A stretch of 7,883 nucleotides of DNA from Clostridia bacterium (GTDB lineage: Bacteria; Bacillota; Clostridia; Oscillospirales; Butyricicoccaceae): positions 1-7,883 of the forward strand of contig JAFYNW010000299.1 of the NCBI GenBank assembly GCA_017547995.1, read 5' to 3'. Both the position numbers and the translations under genes were made by a program. Below the pieces are notes generated by a model. It was not told the origin of the DNA, did not search any database, and saw nothing but the letters and a program-made list of their open reading frames with translations. This document shows positions 1 through 5,428 of the stretch, piece by piece (the first letter of the stretch is position 1; each line of letters begins with the position of its first letter).

Positions 1-43
1 ATTCCAAAAACATAACCAAATTTTCTCTGTAAAAGACTGTCAT
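1..43 (-). CDS. Possible divergent gene start, cut by the window edge
   Basis: On the minus strand an ATG at 43-41 is preceded by GGGAGG (52-47), and the frame stays open for 14 codons to the left edge (peptide begins MTVFYRENLV). The gap between the Shine-Dalgarno-like sequence and the ATG is only 3 nt, which is short. A weak minus-strand promoter could be TTGAAC (91-86) and TATAAA (70-65), spaced 15 nt. If real, this gene diverges from pgk and shares the intergenic region. Fourteen codons are too few to recognise a family, and chance cannot be excluded. Confidence 0.3.
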   Translation of the reverse strand, partial: MTVFYRENLVMFLE

Positions 44-131
44 TTTCCTCCCTTTTTTGGTCATTTTATAAAATTATCTTCAAATGTTCAAACTTTCACA
101 TAAAATAGCCGTAAATTATTTGTTTTTTGTA

Positions 132-160
132 TTGCAATATTTTGATTTATGTCATATAAT
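132..160 (+). promoter_or_regulatory. Sigma-A type promoter of the glycolytic operon
   Basis: TTGCAA at 132-137 (4/6 match to the -35 consensus) is followed after exactly 17 nt by a perfect TATAAT at 155-160. The sequence just upstream is very A/T rich with T runs and could act as an UP element. Transcription would start near 167, leaving a leader of roughly 57 nt before pgk. I saw no convincing cre, CggR or Rex operator around it. Confidence 0.8.
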
Positions 161-162
161 AA

Positions 163-192
163 AAGCGTATGGACGCTTCCCATATTGCGTCC
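163..192 (+). promoter_or_regulatory. pgk leader with alternative hairpins
   Basis: At the expected 5' end of the transcript, AAGCGT (163-168) can pair with ACGCTT (173-178) around an ATGG loop. The overlapping GGACGC (171-176) can instead pair with GCGTCC (187-192), and TATGG (168-172) with CCATA (180-184). These pairings are mutually exclusive. They could stabilise the mRNA 5' end or form a small switch, but there is no T run after them, so attenuation is not indicated. The pairing is seen directly; any role is inference. Confidence 0.35.
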
Positions 193-223
193 TGCGAAAT
201 ATTAATAATTTTGTGGGTGAGTT

Positions 224-1414
224 ATGAATTACAACAAAAAATCAGTAACAGATGTTGACGTAAACGGCAAGAGAGTTCTTATCCGCTGCGAGCTCAACGC
301 TCCTCAGGATGAACACGGCAATGTCACAGACGCAACACGTATTGTAACTGCTGTACCAACTGTTAAGTATCTTGCTGAAAATGGTGCAAAAGTCATCATT
401 ATTACTCATCTTGGCCGTCCAAAGGGCAAGGTTGTTCCATCACTTACCGTTGCTCCTATAGCAAAGGAAATGGAAAAATATCTCGGCAGACCTATCAAGT
501 TTGTTCCAGACATCGTTGGCGAACAGGCTAAGAAGGCTGTTTCTGAGCTCAAGGAAGGCGAAGTTATGATGCTCGAAAACATCCGCTTCGATCCTCGTGA
601 AGAAAAGTGCGAACCAGAACTTTCCGAAGCACTTGCTGCATTCGGCGATATCTTCGTAAACGAAGCTTTCGGCACAGCACACAGAGCACACTGCTCCACA
701 GCTGGTGTTGCTAACTATCTTCCAGGCTACGCAGGCTTCCTCATGGAAGCTGAGCTCGATGCTTTCGGCAAGGCTCTCACAGACCCTAAGCGCCCATTCG
801 TTGGTATCTTAGGCGGCTCCAAGGTTTCCGATAAGATTATGGCTATCGAAAATCTTCTTACAGTATGTGACTCCATCATCATCGGCGGCGCTATGGCTTA
901 CACATTTGCAAAGGCAAAGTGGGGCGATATCGGCGATTCCAGATATGAAGAAGACAAGATTGAATACGCTCGCGAAGTTCTCGAACGTGCTCAGAAGCTC
1001 CACGTCCCATTCTATCTCCCAATCGACCACGTATGCGCAGACAAGTTTGCTGCTGACGCTGATTACATATTCGTTGACGGCGACCATATCCCAGAAGGCC
1101 GCATGGCTCTCGATATCGGTCCTAAGACAGTAGGTCTCTACACAGACGTTATCAAGAACGCAAAGACAATCGTCTGGAACGGTCCTATGGGTGTATTCGA
1201 ATTCGACGCATTCAGCAAGGGTACAACAGCTGTTGCACAGGCTCTTGCAGAAAACGAAGGCCTCACAATCGTTGGCGGCGGTGACTCCACAGCTGCTATC
1301 AAGAAGGCTGGCGTTGAAGAACACATCACACACATCTCCACAGGCGGCGGTGCTTCCCTCAAACTCTTGGAAGGAGCAAAGCTTCCAGGTATGTCCTGCC
1401 TGCTTGACAAGTAA
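224..1414 (+). CDS. pgk: Phosphoglycerate kinase
   Basis: Cytosolic enzyme that transfers phosphate from 1,3-bisphosphoglycerate to ADP, giving 3-phosphoglycerate and ATP. The 396 residues match the usual length of about 390-400. Visible motifs are THLGRPKG in the N-terminal domain, FGTAHRAH, the nucleotide-site GGSKVSDK (197-204), WNGPMGVFEF, GGGDST (351-356) and STGGGASL near the C-terminus. The start is set by GGTGA (216-220), which fits the 16S tail, 3 nt before the ATG. Some conserved positions look unusual: the usual RxDFNVP motif reads RCELNAP with Glu at 23, VNDAFG reads VNEAFG (Glu147), and GASLE reads GASLK (Lys380). The rest of the protein is intact, so I expect an active enzyme. 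It is the first gene of the operon, directly after the promoter, and tpiA follows 6 nt after its stop. Confidence 0.97.
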   Translation: MNYNKKSVTDVDVNGKRVLIRCELNAPQDEHGNVTDATRIVTAVPTVKYLAENGAKVIIITHLGRPKGKVVPSLTVAPIAKEMEKYLGRPIKFVPDIVGEQAKKAVSELKEGEVMMLENIRFDPREEKCEPELSEALAAFGDIFVNEAFGTAHRAHCSTAGVANYLPGYAGFLMEAELDAFGKALTDPKRPFVGILGGSKVSDKIMAIENLLTVCDSIIIGGAMAYTFAKAKWGDIGDSRYEEDKIEYAREVLERAQKLHVPFYLPIDHVCADKFAADADYIFVDGDHIPEGRMALDIGPKTVGLYTDVIKNAKTIVWNGPMGVFEFDAFSKGTTAVAQALAENEGLTIVGGGDSTAAIKKAGVEEHITHISTGGGASLKLLEGAKLPGMSCLLDK

Positions 1415-1420
1415 TATCAC

Positions 1421-2203
1421 ATGGACAAGAGATACAGAAAGGCAATTATTGCCGGCAACTGGAAAATGAACGGCGACAATGCTTCGCTCAAGACATTTTT
1501 CAAGGAAGTCAAACAGAGCAAAGCCCCAAAAAGTGTTACTAAAAATATTCTCTGCGTGCCTGCCACACTTATCACAGCTGCTCAGGGCCTGAGCAAGTCT
1601 TCCAAGTTCTCCGTCGGCACACAGAATATGCATTTTGAACAGAGCGGCGCTTATACAGGCGAACTTTCTGCATCCATGATTATGGAAGCAGGTGCTGAAT
1701 ACGTTATCATCGGCCACTCCGAACGCAGAAAGCTTTTCGGTGAAACTGATGAAATCGTGGCAAAGAAGACTACTGCAGCTGTGCTCAGCGGTCTCAAGCC
1801 TATCATCTGCGTCGGTGAAACAAACTGCCAGAGAAACTTCGGTGTAACTATCGAAGTCATCCGCAGACAGCTCAAAATCGCTCTTTCAAGCATTGATGCA
1901 GCTCAGCTCAAGAAGATTGTCATCGCATACGAGCCAGTATGGGCAATCGGCACAGGCAGAACTGCAACACCTGACCAGGCTCAGGAGGTCTGCAAGGAAA
2001 TCAGAGCTTGTCTCCGCGAAATGTACGGCGCAAAGAGCGCACGTGCTGTAAGCATTCTCTACGGCGGCTCTCTCAATGCAAACAATGCACGCGAAATCTT
2101 TGAACAGTATGACATCGACGGCGCTCTCGTCGGCGGTGCATCTCTCAAGGCGCAGGATTTCCTCAAGATTATCGAAATCGGCTCGGAAATCATCGCAAAA
2201 TAA
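1421..2203 (+). CDS. tpiA: Triosephosphate isomerase
   Basis: Interconverts dihydroxyacetone phosphate and glyceraldehyde 3-phosphate in the cytosol, normally as a dimeric TIM barrel. Its 260 residues are slightly above the usual 250. The catalytic set is complete: AGNWKMN with Lys15, IGHSERR with His99 as electrophile, and AYEPVWAIGTG with Glu171 as catalytic base and the start of the flexible loop 6. The phosphate-binding YGGSL and the closing LVGGASL are also present. The ATG lies 6 nt after the pgk stop and has no recognisable Shine-Dalgarno sequence, so translation probably depends on ribosomes finishing pgk. The family's N-terminus (R-K-x-I-I-A-G-N-W-K) rules out a later start. Codon choice is slightly less C-biased than in pgk or eno. 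Confidence 0.97.
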   Translation: MDKRYRKAIIAGNWKMNGDNASLKTFFKEVKQSKAPKSVTKNILCVPATLITAAQGLSKSSKFSVGTQNMHFEQSGAYTGELSASMIMEAGAEYVIIGHSERRKLFGETDEIVAKKTTAAVLSGLKPIICVGETNCQRNFGVTIEVIRRQLKIALSSIDAAQLKKIVIAYEPVWAIGTGRTATPDQAQEVCKEIRACLREMYGAKSARAVSILYGGSLNANNAREIFEQYDIDGALVGGASLKAQDFLKIIEIGSEIIAK

Positions 2204-2215
2204 TATAGTTGCGAC

Positions 2216-2274
2216 GCCCTTCGGGCTACACCTCATCCGTCAGCTTTGCTGACACCTTCCCCTCAAGGGGAAGG
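2216..2274 (+). repeat. Three-hairpin dispersed repeat between tpiA and gpmI
   Basis: Three small perfect hairpins lie in tandem. The first is GCCC/GGGC (2216-2219 with 2223-2226). The second is GTCAGC/GCTGAC (2239-2244 with 2248-2253, TTT loop). The third is CCTTCCCC/GGGGAAGG (2255-2262 with 2267-2274, TCAA loop). From memory, the block starting CCTCATCCGTCAGC and ending GGGGAAGG is a widely dispersed intergenic repeat in gut Clostridia, but that needs a search. It has no T run, so it is unlikely to be an intrinsic terminator. It sits inside an operon and could set the relative stability of the tpiA and gpmI mRNA. A TTG-initiated upstream extension of gpmI would run through it and was rejected. 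Confidence 0.75.
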
Positions 2275-2286
2275 CTCCAATAATTC

Positions 2287-2294
2287 AAGGAGAA
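2287..2294 (+). promoter_or_regulatory. Shine-Dalgarno site fixing the gpmI start
   Basis: AAGGAGAA precedes ATG 2306. GGAG ends 13 nt before the ATG, which is longer than ideal and the same distance as in eno. An in-frame TTG at 2246 lies in the middle of a hairpin of the upstream repeat, has no Shine-Dalgarno site and would add 20 residues foreign to the family. The ATG is therefore preferred. Confidence 0.75.
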
Positions 2295-2305
2295 CAAACA
2301 CACGT

Positions 2306-3811
2306 ATGAAAAAACCACTTGTATTAGTAATTCTCGATGGCTACGGTGTTGGCGAATGCTGCTCCCGCAATGCCATCTCCAATGCCAATACACCATTTAT
2401 GGACAAGCTCATGGCAGAGTTTCCTAACTCCTGCCTCAAGTGCTCCGGTCTTGACGTAGGTCTTCCTGACGGTCAGATGGGCAACAGCGAAGTAGGCCAC
2501 ACAAATATGGGTGCAGGCCGCGTCGTTTATCAGGAGCTTTCCAGAATCACAAAGGACATCAAGGACGGCACTTTCTTCGATAACGAAGAATTCAAGGGTG
2601 CTATCGAGCACGTCAAGAAGACAGGCGGCAAGCTCCATCTCTGGGGCCTCCTCTCCGACGGCGGTGTCCACTCCCACTTCACACATCTCCTCGCTCTCAT
2701 CGACCTTTGCAAGAAGAACGGCGTTTCCCCATTTGTGCATTGCTTCACAGACGGCCGCGACGTTTCTCCAACGTCCGCAAAGGGTTTTGTAGGCGAACTT
2801 CAGAACTATATGTCTGAAAATAACTGCGGCACAATCGCTACAGTTATGGGCAGATTCTATGCTATGGACAGAGACAAGCGCTGGGAACGTCTTCAGCTTG
2901 CTTACGACGCTATCACAAAGACTGTTGGCGACAAGACTGACGATTTCCTCGCTTCCATCGAAAAGAGCTACGAAGAAGGCGTTACAGACGAATTCCTCAA
3001 GCCTATGGTTAACCCTGCTTACGAAGGTCTTAACTCCGACGACGCAGTTATCTTCTTCAACTTCCGTCCTGACAGAGCGCGCGAAATCACTTCTGCTTTC
3101 ACAGAAGACGAATGCGGTCTCGAACGTGAATCTGTTATCAAGCCATACTACGTATGCTTCACTCAGTATGACGAAAGCTTCAAGAACGTACACATTGCGT
3201 TCAAGCCAACTCAGCTGACAAACATTTTCGGTGAATACATTTCCAAGTGCGGTCTCACACAGCTCAGAATCGCTGAAACAGAAAAGTACGCTCACGTAAC
3301 CTTCTTCTTCAACGGCGGTGAAGAAAAGACTTTCGACGGCGAAAAGCGCGTATTGATTCCTTCTCCAAAGGTCAAGACATACGACGAAAAGCCTGAAATG
3401 AGTGCTTTTGAAGTTGCTGAAGCTGCTGTAAAGGAAATCAAGGCTGGCGAACACGACGTTATCATCCTCAACTTCGCAAACTGCGATATGGTTGGTCATA
3501 CAGGCTGCTTCGGTGCAGCTGTAAACGCTGTTGAAGCAGTAGACAAATGCTCCGAAATGGTGTATAATAGTGTGGTTGAGGCTGGCGGCCTCTGCCTCTT
3601 CACAGCTGACCACGGCAACGCTGACGTTATGGCTAACGAAGACGGCACACCATTCACAGCACACACAACAAACGTTGTTCCTCTCATCGTCTGCGACAAG
3701 GACATCAAGGTCAAGTGCGGCAGACTTTGCGACCTGGCTCCAACAATGCTCGAGCTTCTCGGTCTTACAAAGCCAGAGGAAATGACAGGCGAAAGCTTGC
3801 TCGTTAAGTAA
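2306..3811 (+). CDS. gpmI: 2,3-bisphosphoglycerate-independent phosphoglycerate mutase
   Basis: Interconverts 3-phosphoglycerate and 2-phosphoglycerate in the cytosol through a phosphoserine intermediate, normally with Mn2+. From ATG 2306 it has 501 residues, close to the usual 505-515. It belongs to the alkaline phosphatase superfamily. Metal-site residues are visible as Asp11 in VILDGYG, Ser61 (the phosphorylated serine) in GNSEVGH, Asp394 and His398 in CDMVGHTG, Asp435 and His436 in TADHGNAD, and His453 in AHTTN. The inserted transferase domain shows DGRDV, GRFYAMDRDKRWER and FNFRPDRARE. All key residues are present. It lies between two repeat-filled gaps (102 nt upstream, 149 nt downstream) in the same direction as pgk, tpiA and eno. 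A near-consensus promoter lies inside its 3' part. Confidence 0.97.
   Translation: MKKPLVLVILDGYGVGECCSRNAISNANTPFMDKLMAEFPNSCLKCSGLDVGLPDGQMGNSEVGHTNMGAGRVVYQELSRITKDIKDGTFFDNEEFKGAIEHVKKTGGKLHLWGLLSDGGVHSHFTHLLALIDLCKKNGVSPFVHCFTDGRDVSPTSAKGFVGELQNYMSENNCGTIATVMGRFYAMDRDKRWERLQLAYDAITKTVGDKTDDFLASIEKSYEEGVTDEFLKPMVNPAYEGLNSDDAVIFFNFRPDRAREITSAFTEDECGLERESVIKPYYVCFTQYDESFKNVHIAFKPTQLTNIFGEYISKCGLTQLRIAETEKYAHVTFFFNGGEEKTFDGEKRVLIPSPKVKTYDEKPEMSAFEVAEAAVKEIKAGEHDVIILNFANCDMVGHTGCFGAAVNAVEAVDKCSEMVYNSVVEAGGLCLFTADHGNADVMANEDGTPFTAHTTNVVPLIVCDKDIKVKCGRLCDLAPTMLELLGLTKPEEMTGESLLVK
3540..3568 (+). promoter_or_regulatory. Candidate intragenic promoter inside gpmI, reading toward eno
   Basis: TAGACA (3540-3545, 5/6 match to the -35 box) is followed after exactly 17 nt by a perfect TATAAT (3563-3568). 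The -10 box falls on codons GTG TAT AAT AGT GTG, whereas the rest of the gene mostly uses GTT/GTA, AAC and TCC. This local break in codon preference suggests the DNA sequence itself may be selected. A start near 3575 would give an eno mRNA with a leader of about 385 nt containing the REP-like pair. A chance match remains possible. Confidence 0.5.
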
Positions 3812-3826
3812 ATTATAACTCTGTTG

Positions 3827-3853
3827 CGGGAGGGCACAGAGACCCTCCCCTAC
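3827..3853 (-). repeat. REP-like GTAG hairpin, copy A
   Basis: Read on the minus strand it begins GTAGGGGAGGG and ends CCCTCCCG. The stem is GGGAGGG/CCCTCCC, 7 perfect base pairs (3828-3834 with 3843-3849) with an 8-nt loop. The GTAG tetranucleotide directly at the foot of a hairpin is the hallmark of REP sequences bound by RAYT/TnpA-REP proteins. It forms a divergent pair with copy B, separated by about 24 nt, an arrangement like a REPIN. Confidence 0.7.
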
Positions 3854-3877
3854 GTATTCTCTGTTATGAGATTTTCT

Positions 3878-3905
3878 GTAGGGGCGGTGGTTCCATCCCC
3901 GCCCG
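3878..3905 (+). repeat. REP-like GTAG hairpin, copy B
   Basis: It begins GTAGGGGCGG and ends CCGCCCG. The stem is GGGCGG/CCGCCC (3882-3887 with 3899-3904), with an inner TGG/CCA pairing and a 3-nt bulge. Compared with copy A, the fourth base pair of the stem changes from A-T to C-G, so pairing is kept although the sequence differs. It lies 55 nt before the eno start codon and would be part of the eno leader. Confidence 0.7.
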
Positions 3906-3960
3906 CCTGTTAAATCAAGTCAATCAAACATACAAATATACAAGGAGATTTTTAAGCACT

Positions 3961-5271
3961 ATGAAAAGATATGCTGAAATCGTAGACGTACTCGCACGCG
4001 AAATCATGGACTCCCGCGGCAACCCAACAGTTGAAGTTGAAGTTTATGTAAACGACGGTACAGACAATTACGTTGGCCGCGCTGCTGTTCCATCCGGCGC
4101 TTCCACAGGTGTTCACGAAGCTTGCGAACTTCGTGACGGCGACAAGTCCCGCTACATGGGCAAGGGCGTTCTCAAGGCAGTTGAATCTGTAAACACAGAA
4201 ATCGCTGAAGCTGTTATCGGCCTTAACGCTCTCGACCAGATCGAAATCGACAACGCAATGATCGCTCTCGACGGCACAGAAAACAAGTCCCGTCTCGGCG
4301 CTAACGCTATCCTCGGCGTTTCCCTCGCAACAGCACGTGCTGCTGCAGAATGCCTCGGTATGCCTCTCTACACATACATCGGCGGCTGCAACGCTCACAC
4401 ACTCCCAGTTCCAATGATGAACATCCTCAACGGTGGTGCTCACGCTTCCAACAACGTTGACATCCAGGAATTCATGGTAATGCCTGTTGGCGCTCCTTCC
4501 TTCCGTGAAGCTCTCAGATGGTGTGCAGAAGTATTCCACACACTCAAGAAGATTCTCAACGCTCAGGGTCTCGCAACTTCCGTTGGTGACGAAGGCGGCT
4601 TCGCTCCAAACCTCAAGAAGGACGAAGATGCTCTCAAGGTTATCGTAGAAGCTATCGAAAAGGCAGGCTTCAAGCCAGGTGAAGACTTCAGAATCGCTAT
4701 CGACGCAGCTACATCCGAATGGTTCGTAAACGAAGACGGCGGCTACTACCTCCTTCCAAAGGCAAAGAAGAAGATGACACGTGCTCAGATGGTAAGAATG
4801 TGGAAGGATTTCGCAAACAAGTATCCTATCATCTCCCTCGAAGACGGTATGGCAGAAGACGACTGGGAAGGCTGGGCACTCCTCACTAAGGAACTCGGCA
4901 AGAAGATTCAGCTCGTTGGCGACGACCTCTTTGTAACAAACACAAAGCGTCTCTCCGATGGTATCAACCAGAAGATCGCTAACTCCATCCTCATCAAGGT
5001 TAACCAGATCGGTACTCTCACAGAAACACTCAACGCTATCCAGATGGCTAACCGCGCTGGCTACACAGCAGTTATCTCCCACCGTTCCGGCGAAACAGAA
5101 GACACAACAATCGCTGATATCGCTGTTGCTCTCAACGCAGGTCAGATCAAGACAGGCGCACCAAGCCGTTCCGACCGTGTTGCTAAGTACAACCAGCTCC
5201 TCAGAATTGAAGACGAACTCGAAGGTACAGCTTACTACCCAGGCCTCAACGCTTGGTTCAACCTTAAGTAA
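3961..5271 (+). CDS. eno: Enolase (phosphopyruvate hydratase)
   Basis: Dehydrates 2-phosphoglycerate to phosphoenolpyruvate in the cytosol and requires Mg2+. The 436 residues fit the family. Visible landmarks in order are the N-terminal R-x-I-x-DSRGNPTVEVEV, the mobile loop SGASTG, the GDEGGFAPN segment, metal ligands Asp248 (IDAAT), Glu294 (LEDGM) and Asp321 (GDDLFVTN), catalytic Lys346 (IKVNQIGT), the SHRSGETED loop, and Lys397 (IKTGAPSRSDR). Everything expected is present. AAGGAG (3942-3947) precedes the ATG by 13 nt, and no closer in-frame start exists. Codon use is the most extreme in the window, almost wholly C-ending or A-ending preferred codons, as in very abundant proteins. It can be transcribed from the operon promoter and perhaps from the candidate promoter inside gpmI. 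A terminator-like hairpin follows. Confidence 0.98.
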   Translation: MKRYAEIVDVLAREIMDSRGNPTVEVEVYVNDGTDNYVGRAAVPSGASTGVHEACELRDGDKSRYMGKGVLKAVESVNTEIAEAVIGLNALDQIEIDNAMIALDGTENKSRLGANAILGVSLATARAAAECLGMPLYTYIGGCNAHTLPVPMMNILNGGAHASNNVDIQEFMVMPVGAPSFREALRWCAEVFHTLKKILNAQGLATSVGDEGGFAPNLKKDEDALKVIVEAIEKAGFKPGEDFRIAIDAATSEWFVNEDGGYYLLPKAKKKMTRAQMVRMWKDFANKYPIISLEDGMAEDDWEGWALLTKELGKKIQLVGDDLFVTNTKRLSDGINQKIANSILIKVNQIGTLTETLNAIQMANRAGYTAVISHRSGETEDTTIADIAVALNAGQIKTGAPSRSDRVAKYNQLLRIEDELEGTAYYPGLNAWFNLK

Positions 5272-5285
5272 TTCAGGTTCATTAT

Positions 5286-5315
5286 ATACGGGCAGTCTTA
5301 AACGGCTGCCCGTAT
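5286..5315 (+). terminator. Terminator-like hairpin after eno
   Basis: ATACGGGCAG (5286-5295) pairs perfectly with CTGCCCGTAT (5306-5315), a 10-bp stem with a 10-nt loop, 14 nt after the eno stop. It is followed by TGAAATTATTTTG rather than a clean T tract, so it may be leaky or mainly protect the mRNA 3' end. It marks the likely end of the glycolytic operon. Confidence 0.6.
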
Positions 5316-5332
5316 TGAAATTATTTTGCAGT

Positions 5333-5360
5333 TTGAGAGATATTTTTATGGACATAATAA
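5333..5360 (+). promoter_or_regulatory. Possible promoter of the DUF1846 gene
   Basis: TTGAGA (5333-5338) and TAATAA (5355-5360), spaced 16 nt, lie in an A/T-rich stretch between the eno terminator hairpin and the next gene. Both boxes are imperfect. The position after a terminator and before a gene with its own good ribosome binding site makes a promoter somewhere here likely, but the exact boxes are uncertain. Confidence 0.35.
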
Positions 5361-5428
5361 ATATATTTCTGAAATTACAAACCAATCCGGACCTATATTA
5401 ACCCGAATATGACCAGAAGGAGAGAAAT

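Noticed and set aside
809..1717. Long minus-strand open frames opposite pgk and tpiA, and similar ones opposite gpmI (2324-3664), eno (3952-5385) and DUF1846 (5393-6958)
   Set aside because: They are exact antisense shadows of strongly C-biased genes; biased codons remove stops from the opposite frame. The translations are Cys/Val/Ser rich and resemble no family.
2216..2274. Hairpins between tpiA and gpmI as an intrinsic terminator
   Set aside because: None of the three stems is followed by a T tract, and gpmI continues the operon in the same direction.
2246..2305. TTG-initiated 20-residue N-terminal extension of gpmI
   Set aside because: The TTG lies inside a hairpin of the dispersed repeat, has no ribosome site, and the added residues do not fit the family. 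ATG 2306 has AAGGAG upstream and gives the normal MKKPLVLVILDGYG start.
3827..3905. Copies A and B as a CRISPR array or a riboswitch
   Set aside because: There are only two inverted palindromes with no regular spacers and no cas genes, and no recognisable riboswitch core. The GTAG-hairpin pattern fits REP sequences better.
5348..5401. 17-codon open frame (MDIINIFLKL...) upstream of the DUF1846 gene
   Set aside because: It has only a weak GAGAG upstream, overlaps the likely promoter region, and is A/T rich as random sequence there would be.
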